A DNA stretch of 64,000 nucleotides from Lewinellaceae bacterium. GTDB lineage: Bacteria; Bacteroidota; Bacteroidia; Chitinophagales; Saprospiraceae. The notes beneath the pieces were generated by a model, which was not told the DNA's origin, did not search any database, and saw only the letters and a program-made list of their open reading frames with translations. Location of the stretch: contig JACJYL010000002.1 of the NCBI GenBank assembly GCA_020636105.1, positions 1,392,001-1,456,000 of the forward strand, in the 5' to 3' direction. Shown here one piece after another: positions 33,226 through 42,400 of this stretch (the first letter of the stretch is position 1; each line of letters begins with the position of its first letter). A program made the position numbers and the translations under genes.

Positions 33226-34728
33226 ATGAAATATTTCACGATTCTAAGTGTGTTGGTACTGACGGTTTTCATGGTAGCCTCATGCAACAAAACAGATAAC
33301 TTCATAACCGATCAGGGCGCAAAACTCAGTTTTTCACTGGACACCCTGCGTTTTGATACCGTTTTCACCTCACTCGGTTCTGCAACGCGATCTTTTAAGG
33401 TGTATAATGAATACGATCAGCCCATTCGCATTACAAAGGTACGAATTGAAGGCAATACAGGCTCGGTATTTCGCATGAATGTTGACGGATATGCTGCCGC
33501 TGAAGTTGAATCAGTTGAAATCTGGCCCAAGGACAGCATTTATATATTCGTAGAAGTGACCATTAATCCGGATCAACCGGTTTCCGCCAGTCCTTTTGTG
33601 GTGGAGGACAAAATACTTTTTGAGACCAATGGCAATGATCAGGTAATACACCTGGAAGCGTGGGGACAAAATGCGGTTTACCTGCCCAGCCGTTTCAACA
33701 AGGGGGTTCCTGTGGAATATTCCTGTGACAACGGGGAGTGGGTTTGGGATGATCCGCGGCCCTATGTCCTTTACGGAGAAATATTCATCGATGAATGTTT
33801 GCTGAGAATTCCCGCCGGAACGAAAATTTACGTCCACGGTGGAATTGCTCAAAACGATCAGTTTGGAGTATTCAATGATGGAATTCTCTATATCCAGTCA
33901 AACGCCAGGATTCAAATTGACGGCACATTGGACAATCCTGTCGTCATCCAGGGAGATCGCCTGGAAGAAGACTTTGGGGAGCAGTCCGCCCAATGGTACG
34001 GCATTTTCCTGGGAAAAGGTTCAACGGGAAATTCCATTAATTATACCACGATAAAAAACAGTACCTTTTGTCTTTTTGTGGATTCACTGGCCCAGGTAGA
34101 CCTTAACAACAGCCAGTTTTACAATACCGCCAGCAGCGCATTGATCACTTATCACAGTACTGTCGATGCCAAAAATTGCCTGTTTTACAATAACGGCAGC
34201 AATTCCGTAGAATTGAGGTTTGGAGGGGCATACGACTTTGAACATTGCACTCTTGCCAATTTCGGAACCGACAATGCAGCCCTCGCTATGACCAATTGGG
34301 CCTGCCTGGTACAGGATGAAAATGGGAATTGTCTCGAGTCTGGGCAGTATCCACTGCAGTTCAGTATGATCAATTCAATTGTCACCGGTTCGAGGAGAGA
34401 TCATATCATTTTCTCGGATATTAATAACCGCGACCTCCCAAACACCTTTGTGGTAAGCATGAGAAATTGCATTACCCGCGTGGACGACTTGCTGACCACC
34501 ACTCAGCAAGGGCTTTACAGTGACTTTTTTCAAACCATCTGTTTCAATTGCATCAATCCACAAAGTGATGATCCACTTTTTGCAGACAGGTCAGAAAACG
34601 ATTACCACCTGGATACTTTGTCCATAGCCATCGACAAGGGATTAAATTTAACGGGGATTCCCCTCGACCTTGAAGGAAATCCCCGTGTAAACGCACCCGA
34701 TCTGGGATGCTTTGAGTATCAGTACTAG
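33226..34728 (+). CDS. Lipoprotein with parallel beta-helix / choice-of-anchor Q domain
   Basis: A lipoprotein signal (MKYFTILSVLVLTVFMVASC) is followed by a beta-sandwich region with the phrase FDTVFTSLGSATRSFKVYN, common in Bacteroidota anchor-type proteins. Residues about 180-470 form right-handed parallel beta-helix repeats (NSINYTTIKNS, QVDLNNSQFYN, NSVELRFGGAYDFEHCTLANF), and the end (DDPLFADRSENDYHLDTLSI, AIDKG) is the choice-of-anchor Q pattern. Such proteins often bind or degrade polysaccharides, but no catalytic site is evident. The protein is a surface or periplasmic lipoprotein. Confidence 0.85.
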   Translation: MKYFTILSVLVLTVFMVASCNKTDNFITDQGAKLSFSLDTLRFDTVFTSLGSATRSFKVYNEYDQPIRITKVRIEGNTGSVFRMNVDGYAAAEVESVEIWPKDSIYIFVEVTINPDQPVSASPFVVEDKILFETNGNDQVIHLEAWGQNAVYLPSRFNKGVPVEYSCDNGEWVWDDPRPYVLYGEIFIDECLLRIPAGTKIYVHGGIAQNDQFGVFNDGILYIQSNARIQIDGTLDNPVVIQGDRLEEDFGEQSAQWYGIFLGKGSTGNSINYTTIKNSTFCLFVDSLAQVDLNNSQFYNTASSALITYHSTVDAKNCLFYNNGSNSVELRFGGAYDFEHCTLANFGTDNAALAMTNWACLVQDENGNCLESGQYPLQFSMINSIVTGSRRDHIIFSDINNRDLPNTFVVSMRNCITRVDDLLTTTQQGLYSDFFQTICFNCINPQSDDPLFADRSENDYHLDTLSIAIDKGLNLTGIPLDLEGNPRVNAPDLGCFEYQY

Positions 34729-34823
34729 TTACTCGTTGCTGGTTGCTGGATACTGATTGCTCGTTGCTCGTTATTTTTTACCAAGACAACCAGCAACAAG
34801 TAACCAGTAACCAGTAACCAGTT
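34728..34823. repeat. Inverted arms with 7-bp phasing
   Basis: After the stop, GTTACTC GTTGCTG GTTGCTG GATACTG ATTGCTC GTTGCTC runs in perfect heptamers. After about 20 A/T-rich bases the inverse arm reads CAGCAAC AAGTAAC CAGTAAC CAGTAAC. The arms can pair and lie between the convergent beta-helix lipoprotein and DUF2911 genes, so the element may also act as a transcription stop. Confidence 0.75.
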
Positions 34824-35683
34824 TACTTCTTACTCCACTCTTCGATGCTCTTTTTGTTCATCGAAACATATTCTTCATTACCGGCCTTTTGTGCCAGTTC
34901 CAGGGATCTTTTGGCTGCTTTGATCGCTTCCGGGTATCTTCCCAGGTCTGCTAGGATCATCGCTTCGCGTCTTACCTGCCAGAACATTGCATCGTCTCCT
35001 GCAGTGGCTTTTTGGATCCACATAAGGGCTTTACCCAGGTCTTTTCCTTTATCATGGTAGTAGGAAGCGGCAGCATAATAATCATTTGCTGACGGACCTG
35101 CCATAATCTGGGCAATTTGCTTTTCAACGCGCTCGTCTACGAAAACTTCCAAAGGAATAGAAACATAAGTTTTATCCCAAAGAACCTCTATTAAAGCCTT
35201 ATTACCAACAATATCTGCAATACCCATGGTAAACGATTCGATATTTACGCCTTCAGGCATTGCATAAGAAGGAACGGTAACCGCAATGGTTGGTTCTTTC
35301 TCAGTATATGAAGGCCATGAAGTGCTTTCATAGGGGTAAAAATTAAAGGTCCATTCTTTTGGACCAGGTATAGCCAATACAGCGTATGCTCCTGCTTTAA
35401 GATCTTTTCCACCGACTTTCACATCATCGCTAAAGTCAATTTTGGTAGCAGAATTAGCTCCAAGACGCCACATTTTTCCAAAAGGAACCAGACCATCATC
35501 AGCAAAAATCGTACGTCCTTTTACTCCGGGGCGAGAGTAAGTAATCGTTACGTTTGTCAGACCTACTTCCTGTTTTACTTCAGCATTAGGACTAGGGCGT
35601 GGGGTAGTGATTTGAGCATTCACCGTAAAAGTAGTGGCCATAAAAACCACAAAAGATAATAGTAAAATTAACTGTCTTTTCAT
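34823..35683 (-). CDS. DUF2911-domain exported protein
   Basis: A signal peptide (MKRQLILLLSFVVFMATTFT, cut after VNAQ) precedes a beta-rich DUF2911 domain: RPSPNAEVKQEVGLTNVTIT, the phrase YSRPGVKGRTIFADDGLVPF, GKMWRLGANSATKIDF and WPSYTEKEP. Residues about 200-286 form TPR-like helices (WQVRREAMILADLGRYPEAI, KAAKRSLELAQKAGN). DUF2911 is a Bacteroidota periplasmic family of unknown function. It is convergent with the beta-helix lipoprotein and divergent from the cupin gene. Confidence 0.88.
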   Translation of the reverse strand: MKRQLILLLSFVVFMATTFTVNAQITTPRPSPNAEVKQEVGLTNVTITYSRPGVKGRTIFADDGLVPFGKMWRLGANSATKIDFSDDVKVGGKDLKAGAYAVLAIPGPKEWTFNFYPYESTSWPSYTEKEPTIAVTVPSYAMPEGVNIESFTMGIADIVGNKALIEVLWDKTYVSIPLEVFVDERVEKQIAQIMAGPSANDYYAAASYYHDKGKDLGKALMWIQKATAGDDAMFWQVRREAMILADLGRYPEAIKAAKRSLELAQKAGNEEYVSMNKKSIEEWSKK

Positions 35684-35863
35684 TTTAAAAAAGTTTGGTT
35701 TGAAAATTAATTAGTAATTAATGTTTAAGAATAGAATTTCCCCGGGTGTTGTTTTCCCATGAACGAAACTATGCCAAATTCAACACCTGAATTTTTTAAT
35801 TGTTTATAAAAAAATCATTTACTTGGAGGGAAATTCAAAAAAGCCGTAAAAATCCTTTTCGCC

Positions 35864-36196
35864 ATGAATATACAAAATATTTTCACAAATCTGCCAGAGG
35901 ATATCCGGGAGGAATTTTTTGAAACCATGATCAATGACCCGTCTTTCAGACTGGAACGTATTGTTTCTCATGGACAAAGCACGCCAAAAGGGCAATGGTA
36001 TGATCAGGAACAGGACGAATGGGTCATTTTATTGAAAGGAAGCGCCGGGTTAAGCCTGGAGGAGGGATCCGAAACCATCGTATTAAAACCCGGTGATCAT
36101 CTTCTGCTACCCGCCCGTCAAAAGCACCGGGTGGAATGGACGGATGAAAAAGTACCGACGATTTGGCTGGCTTTGCATTTCCAGGCTAACCAATAA
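35864..36196 (+). CDS. Cupin-domain protein, 110 aa
   Basis: The sequence has the two cupin motifs: SHGQSTPKGQWYDQEQDEWV (with metal-ligand-like His and Glu) and LKPGDHLLLPARQKHRVEWT. It is a single small cupin of the type found in many Bacteroidota (often labelled cupin or phosphoribosylaminoimidazole-carboxamide-like). There is no signal peptide. The 180-bp gap to the divergent DUF2911 gene shows no clear promoter. The role is unknown. Confidence 0.85.
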   Translation: MNIQNIFTNLPEDIREEFFETMINDPSFRLERIVSHGQSTPKGQWYDQEQDEWVILLKGSAGLSLEEGSETIVLKPGDHLLLPARQKHRVEWTDEKVPTIWLALHFQANQ

Positions 36197-36251
36197 TAGG
36201 TTGATTGCGATCCATCCTTCAGAAAGTAACATGGAATAGGGTACCATTAAC

Positions 36252-36290
36252 TAAAAAAAGGGGAACCGGAACAGAATGCCCGACTCCCCC
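36252..36290 (-). terminator. Terminator of the TonB-receptor operon
   Basis: On the minus strand GGGGA and TCCCC pair across a 20-base loop and are followed by TTTTTTT (plus strand 36253-36259 is A-rich). It lies 24 bp past the receptor stop at 36314. The stem is short, so confidence is moderate. Confidence 0.55.
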
Positions 36291-36313
36291 TCATATTTCA
36301 AAACGTTATTTCT

Positions 36314-38611
36314 TTAGAATTTATACTTTAAAAAAACAGTAAAATTTCTTCCTGGTTCGTAGATACGGCCGCTGTTGACATCTGAATTATTGTAGGCAAA
36401 AGTCAGGTGATCATAAAAGGCTTCATCCATAATATTGAGGATAGAAAAACCCACAGAAAGTCCCTTCCATGGCTGAATGCCGGCTCTAAAATCAAAAACC
36501 TTGTAAGCAGGTGTGACGGTTTCTCCAAATGATGGCGCAATATCCTTTTGTTCCGAGGAGAACCTGCTGCGGAGATCCACCCAGAATTTTTCCCTTTTGT
36601 AGGTAATGGAAGCCATGGTCGTAAAAGGTGCGATCAAAGGCAGGGGCTCGTCAAAATCCACATTTCTTGTTTTAGTCAGCGAGGCATCAATTCTTGCTGA
36701 AAGCCCTTTTAGCAGAGCGACCTCGACAAAAGCTTCAAAGCCTGCCTGGGTAGCCACCGCTACATTTTGGAATCTTTTGGCAAATTTTGGTTCCAGCCAG
36801 GGCATAAATTTCCTGCCAAGGGTAGTATCTATGGCCGCAGTGATGCAATTAGTGATGTAAGAATAAAACATCGTTGCACCATAATTCACTTTTTGGACTT
36901 TTCCCTTTATCGACAATTCAATTTGGTGGTTTGCTTCCGGTTTGAGTTCCGGGTTCCCCACGTATTCGTACGGATCGATCTGAACAGAAAAATGATTGAT
37001 ATACCTTTCAATCATGGTCGCCGTCCTGACTCCTCTTCCTAGTGCCAATTCCAGTTTAGCCCTGGTTCCCAGCGCGTAAGCCATGGTCAGGCTTCCGCTT
37101 ATATTGATTTCCTGATCCTGTCCAAGCTCAGGATAAAGAGCCTTAAAGTCGGCCGCCGGTGCTGCAATTTGTGCTGACACGTAATCAACCCTCAACCCGG
37201 TTGTGACCGTAATCTTAGGATTCAACATAAATTTGGCTTCGCCGAAAAGACCATAGTCGGAAAGGGTGGCATCCTGCCAGATGGAGTCCACAAAAATTTT
37301 TGGTGGATCGAAAACGATTTCCGGGTTCATCAGGTTTCGTTTTACCGTGCGCGTCCTGTCTCCTTCCCTGGCAATAATATTCATATCCAATCCGGTATAA
37401 ATTATCGTTTTTTTACCGGGCGTAAAGGCCAGTTCGACTTTTCCACCCCAGGTGGAAGAAAAAACCGGGGTGGAGGCAAAAACCATCCCAAAATTTGGCC
37501 GATCCACATTGGTCATGAGGTGGTCAACATAGGAATAAAATCCCTTGGCACTGATGGAATATAGCGCAGGAGAAATGTTTTGTTTCTTATAATCAAGACT
37601 TAGGATGCTGCTGTTGTCATGTTCGGTATCCATAGGCAGACCGGCATGCAGAACATCCTTGCCGAAAGATTGCCTCCACAATGCCTGGATGCGCTGGTTC
37701 TTGCCGGGATTCATTCCTGCCTTAACCGAATAATCGTAAGATTTGAACCCGGAAGGCACTTCGGTTCCGTTACCGTCTGTATAGTTCCCGAAATCGTGAA
37801 GTTCCCCCGATAAAGAAAGATCAAACCGGCTCGTAGCCTGGCTGACCGATAATCCAACAAGTTTGCCCTCGCCATTGGCCTCATAACCTGCATGAACAGC
37901 CCCATGGATGCCGTAATCCTCTACGCCTGGTGTCTGTTGGGTAATCAGATTGATCACTCCCCCGAAGTTTGGCCCGAACCTCATACTGTAAGGTCCGCGG
38001 ATCAGTTCTATCTTTTCGATCTCTTCAGAAATGACATGAGTGGTGATAGGATCCATACGATTGGGGCAGGCGTTCATCACTTTGGTACCTCCATCTATCT
38101 GGATATTCAGTTGTTCGTATTTAAATGACCGAAAAACCGGGTCCATCGCATATGATCCCCTTTTGATGACATTAAAGCCATTGACATCCATAAACAGGTC
38201 GGCAACGTTCTTTTGCCTTCCGGCCAATTTGATTTCGTCCCTGATGATCTCCGATTGGGAGACTTCCCCCAGCGGGCTGCCAACCACAAGAATAGCTTCG
38301 GTAATGACGGGTTTAATCCTCAACAGGCATTCCAGAGTTACTGGGCCATCCACCGTAATTTCGGATCCCTCATAACTCAAATGCCCCACACTTAAGATAA
38401 AGGTTCCTGCTATTTTTGTTTGCAGACTAAAATATCCGTTACTATCGGTTAGGGTAGAAATATCAGAACCCTTAATTCCAACAAGTGCATAGGCAACCGG
38501 GACATCGGTTCCTCCATCCTTTACATAACCATCAATCTTATATCCTGACTGGGCCGAGGCCATCCAGGAAATGAATAAAAATGCGATAAATAAGTATTTC
38601 TTTTTTATCAT
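36314..38611 (-). CDS. TonB-dependent receptor, predicted copper type (OprC/NosA-like)
   Basis: Start taken at 38611 (MIKKKYLFIAFLFISWMASA), where the signal peptide begins; the ATG 27 bp upstream adds a basic leader. A carboxypeptidase-like regulatory domain (VPVAYALVGIKGSDIS) precedes the plug (SEIIRDEIKLAGRQKNV and IEKIELIRGPYSMRFGPNFG, GVINL) and a 22-strand barrel ending in RIYEPGRNFTVFLKYKF. In the plug, ACPNRMDPITT contains a CxxxM pair (Cys182, Met186), which is the arrangement described for the copper-binding site of OprC (CxxxM-HxM). The second half of that site, HxM, is not matched exactly; a HAGLPMD segment is the best candidate. It would import copper, or copper bound to a carrier, across the outer membrane. 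A cysteine-motif membrane gene lies upstream on the same strand. Confidence 0.85.
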   Translation of the reverse strand: MIKKKYLFIAFLFISWMASAQSGYKIDGYVKDGGTDVPVAYALVGIKGSDISTLTDSNGYFSLQTKIAGTFILSVGHLSYEGSEITVDGPVTLECLLRIKPVITEAILVVGSPLGEVSQSEIIRDEIKLAGRQKNVADLFMDVNGFNVIKRGSYAMDPVFRSFKYEQLNIQIDGGTKVMNACPNRMDPITTHVISEEIEKIELIRGPYSMRFGPNFGGVINLITQQTPGVEDYGIHGAVHAGYEANGEGKLVGLSVSQATSRFDLSLSGELHDFGNYTDGNGTEVPSGFKSYDYSVKAGMNPGKNQRIQALWRQSFGKDVLHAGLPMDTEHDNSSILSLDYKKQNISPALYSISAKGFYSYVDHLMTNVDRPNFGMVFASTPVFSSTWGGKVELAFTPGKKTIIYTGLDMNIIAREGDRTRTVKRNLMNPEIVFDPPKIFVDSIWQDATLSDYGLFGEAKFMLNPKITVTTGLRVDYVSAQIAAPAADFKALYPELGQDQEINISGSLTMAYALGTRAKLELALGRGVRTATMIERYINHFSVQIDPYEYVGNPELKPEANHQIELSIKGKVQKVNYGATMFYSYITNCITAAIDTTLGRKFMPWLEPKFAKRFQNVAVATQAGFEAFVEVALLKGLSARIDASLTKTRNVDFDEPLPLIAPFTTMASITYKREKFWVDLRSRFSSEQKDIAPSFGETVTPAYKVFDFRAGIQPWKGLSVGFSILNIMDEAFYDHLTFAYNNSDVNSGRIYEPGRNFTVFLKYKF

Positions 38612-38830
38612 GATCTTTCCTTTTTTAGATTTATGCAATGCGTTCAGCGAAACAACAGGAGGGATGGTCTGGCAAATGACACCCTACACAACTTCCTGCT
38701 CATGTTGGCTGCTGAACAATAATAAAAGGGTAAAACATGTCAAGCCATGTATACCATTGACCGGAAAAAGATCCGATCCTGCCATAGAATGAATGCCCGG
38801 GAAAAATACCCGGATAATTCCATTGAAGAT

Positions 38831-39244
38831 TTAGGAAAGAAGAGAAGATTTAGGAGGACGGAAAACGGATTGTGCTCCTTTTACCGAAAAAGGAGGTTGA
38901 TAATAAAAACATCCCGTCACGTAATCAGGAAGGTTTTTTTTAAGTTTTTCGGAATTTTCATTTTCATGGATCAAGGTAATGGATCGTTCATCAACCGAAT
39001 TTCTGGCTGATTTTTTCCATTGATCCCTGTCGTTTTTAACCTGTTCGATGATTTTTTGGATGTGGCATTTTCCAGAACACATCAGCTCCGGCCGGTCCAG
39101 GTTTTCACAAAATTTTTCGGCGATAACATCCCTGTTGGCATAATACCATACATACACGAGGGTTATTTTCCAGGATTGAACGAGGAAGGAAGGCAGAACC
39201 AAAATCAGCAAAAGGATTCCCTTTATGTTAATCGCCTGAGACAA
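38831..39244 (-). CDS. Small membrane protein with CxN...RPxxxCxGxC motif
   Basis: The 137-residue protein has one N-terminal hydrophobic segment (GILLLILVLPSFLVQSWKIT), followed by FCENLDRPELMCSGKCHIQ, a cysteine motif (CxN-x2-RPELxCxGxC) that recurs in small proteins beside metal-related TonB receptors in Bacteroidota (recollection). The C-terminal half is basic and acidic mixed, without clear structure. It is separated from the receptor gene by about 220 bp but is on the same strand with no terminator seen between. A metal-binding or copper-trafficking role is an inference from motif and neighbour. Confidence 0.7.
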   Translation of the reverse strand: MSQAINIKGILLLILVLPSFLVQSWKITLVYVWYYANRDVIAEKFCENLDRPELMCSGKCHIQKIIEQVKNDRDQWKKSARNSVDERSITLIHENENSEKLKKNLPDYVTGCFYYQPPFSVKGAQSVFRPPKSSLLS

Positions 39245-39274
39245 ATTTATAATTTGAGTTCATCAAATAAAGGC

Positions 39275-39282
39275 CAAATATA
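39275..39282 (-). promoter_or_regulatory. Bacteroidota -7 element for the cysteine-motif gene
   Basis: CAAATATA on the plus strand is TATATTTG on the coding strand, an exact TAnnTTTG match 31 bp before the ATG at 39244. A CAAAAA run 26 bp further up may stand for the -33 TTTG but is off the normal spacing. Confidence 0.5.
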
Positions 39283-39423
39283 AAAAAATAAACCTTTCGC
39301 TTCGGTAACAAAAATCACCTAAGGCAATAAAATTTTTCATCTTTTTGACCTTCGAACCTTAATCAAGAGCGCTACAGGGTGCTCATCTATAGTGCCTGGG
39401 CGCCCAAATGAGTTATAATAAAC

Positions 39424-39459
39424 AAAAGCCCTCCCCCGGAAATCCGGAGAAGGGCTTTA
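39424..39459 (-). terminator. Terminator of the rpo operon
   Basis: AAAAGCCCTCCCCCGG and CCGGAGAAGGGCTTT form a long, slightly bulged stem 26 bp past the rpoC stop; on the minus strand it is followed by TTGTTTATT. On the plus strand ATTTTTATT follows, so it may act in both directions. Confidence 0.8.
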
Positions 39460-39484
39460 TTTTTATTAGTGCTGATGATTTGAA

Positions 39485-42400
39485 TTAATCATCATAATCA
39501 TCTTCTTCTTCGTCTGCATCATGAGTGTGCCGTGCTTCATAGGCTTCTTGCGCCTCAGAAGTAGTCACAAACAGTTCTCTGAATTTTTTCAATCCTGTAC
39601 CGGCAGGGATTCGTTTTCCGATGATGACATTCTCTTTCAATCCCACCAAGAAATCCTGCTTGGCACCGATCGCAGCAGTACTCAATACTTTAGTCGTTTC
39701 CTGGAACGACGCTGCTGAAATCCAGCTTGGCGTACCCAGTGAAGACTTGGTAATACCGAGCAGCAGCGGGCTTGAAGTGGCTGGAACAGCATCGCGGTAT
39801 GCGACTATTTTCCTGTCATTACGCTTGAGGAAAGAATTTTCTTCTCTCAACTGGCGTAAAGAAACAAGCTGTCCCTGCTTAAGTCTGCTGGATTCTCCGG
39901 CGTCGGTAACGACTTTCTTATCAAAGATCCAGTCGTTCATTTCGAAGAATTCATACTTCTCAACTGGTTCTCCTTCAAGGAAGCTGGTATCTCCCGGATC
40001 CTCGATCTGGACCCTTCTCATCATCTGGCGAACGATCACCTCAATGTGTTTATTATTGATGGTAATCCCCTGGGAACGGTAAACGTCCTGAACTCCATTT
40101 ACGAGATATTCCTGAACGGCAAATGGGCCGCTGATATTGAGAATGTCCCGTGGAGCGGTTGCACCATCAGACAATTCGGTACCTGCGCGAACAAAGTCAC
40201 CTTCCTGAACAAGCAAGTGTTTAGACAAGCTCACGAGATATTTACGGCGCTGACCATCCTTCGCGGTAATGATTACCTCACGGTTACCACGCTTGATTTT
40301 CGGTCCGAAAGAAACAACCCCGTCAATTTCCGAAACCGTTGCCGGGTTGGAAGGGTTACGTGCTTCGAACAATTCGGTAACACGCGGCAGACCACCCGTG
40401 ATATCCGCGATCTTACCCATCATACGAGGAATCTTCACGATGATCTGACCCGCTCTAACCTCACTTCCTTCTTCAACGGCGACGTGCGCTCCAACCGGAA
40501 GGTTGTAAGAGTGTAACTCTTCGCCGGCAGGGCTGATGATCTTAACCGTAGGAATGATCCTTTTATTTTTAGATTCAATGATAACGATCTCTTCGTATCC
40601 TGTCTGGTCGTCACGTTCAACGCGATAACTCATTCCTTCCTGCATGCTATCGAATTTAACGATACCTGCGGTGGCCGAAACGATCGCTGCGTTAAACGGA
40701 TCCCATTGACAGATCAGATCACGCTTCTTGATCTTTGCATTTTCCTTGACGAAGAGTGCTGATCCGTAAGGAATATGGTGTGTCACCAATAACCTTCCTG
40801 TTTCTTCGTCAACAATTCTCAATTCTCCGGTTCTCGATAAAACTACAAAAGTTTTACTGCCATCCTCTTCAATATGTTCTGCAACTCTTATGCTGTCAAA
40901 GACGGCCTTTCCATCAAATTTAGAAATAAGTTCAGATTCCGTTTTGGACAAAGACGCCATACCCCCAATGTGGAAGGTACGCAGTGTCAACTGGGTTCCC
41001 GGCTCACCGATAGACTGTGCAGCGATAATACCCACTGCATCTCCTTCTTCAGCAATTCTTCCGGTAGCAAGATTTTTACCATAACATTTTGCACAGACCC
41101 CCCTGCGTGTTTCACAGGTAAGTACTGAACGAATGTAAACAGAATCAACACCCACTTTCTGAATATAATTGGCCGTTCTCTGATCAATATATTCGCCGGC
41201 TTTAAGAATCAACTCATCCGTATCAGGATGAAATACATCCTGAAGCAGGTAACGACCCGCAATTCTTGAAGAGAGATCCTCAATTACTTTATCATTATCC
41301 TTAAGCGCAGTGGTTTCTTTTCCACGTAATGTGGTACAATCCTCCTCCATTATCACAACATCCTGAGCCACATCCACCAGACGACGGGTAAGATAACCCG
41401 CATCAGCTGTCTTAAGGGCGGTATCCGCCAAACCTTTACGAGCACCGTGAGTAGAGATAAAGTACTCAAGTACTGAAAGTCCATCCACGAAGTTCGCAAG
41501 GATCGGATTTTCAATAACCGCTCCACCACTATCTCCTGATTTTTTTGGCTTGGCCATCAATCCACGAAGTCCGCAAAGCTGTTTGATCTGCTGTTTGGAT
41601 CCCCGGGCACCTGAGTCAAGCATCATATACACTGAGTTGAACCCCTGCTTGTGTTCAGCAAGTTCCTTCATCAGGTTGTCGGTGATCCTGTTATCGGCAA
41701 AAGTCCATTTATCGATGATCTGGTTATAACGTTCATTGTTAGTGATCAGACCGATATTGTAGTTATCCCATACTTCATCCACCTCTGCTTGTGCTTCCTG
41801 CAACACATCCTGCTTCACAGTAGGGGTGATGAGGTCTCCAAGGTTAAAGGACAATCCGCCTTTGAACGCCCAGTAGAATCCCATTTCTTTGATGGCATCG
41901 AGGAAAATAGCTGTTTCTGCGAAACTGGTTCTTTCCAGAACGTCACCAATAATTCTACGCAGGTTCTTCTTGGTCAGTAACTCGTTGATGTAAGGAATCG
42001 TTTCCGGCGTAGCGGTGTTGAACAAAACCCTTCCTGTTGTGGTTTCGATCAATCGCTGCACGAGATTTCCATTTTCATCTTCGACTCTCGTACGTACCTT
42101 TAACCGGGCATGAAGGTCCAATCGTCCTTCATTGTAGGCGATTTTTACTTCTTCTGGAGAATAGAACCGCTGATCCTGCCCCAAAACTTTCTCCGTTTCG
42201 GTAGACAATCTTTCTTTGGTAATATAATAAAGACCAAGTACCATGTCCTGTGAAGGAAGGGTAATTGGCGAACCATTTTGTGGGTTCAACATATTGTGAG
42301 CAGAAAGCATCAACACCTGTGCTTCGAGCACAGCTGCCTGGCTCAATGGCACGTGTACCGCCATCTGGTCACCGTCAAAGTCGGCGTTGAAGGCACCACA

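Noticed and set aside
38571..39010. Two short plus-strand frames between the TonB receptor and the cysteine-motif gene
   Set aside because: No domain or promoter; both overlap minus-strand genes in part. I also looked for a second small metal gene on the minus strand and found none.
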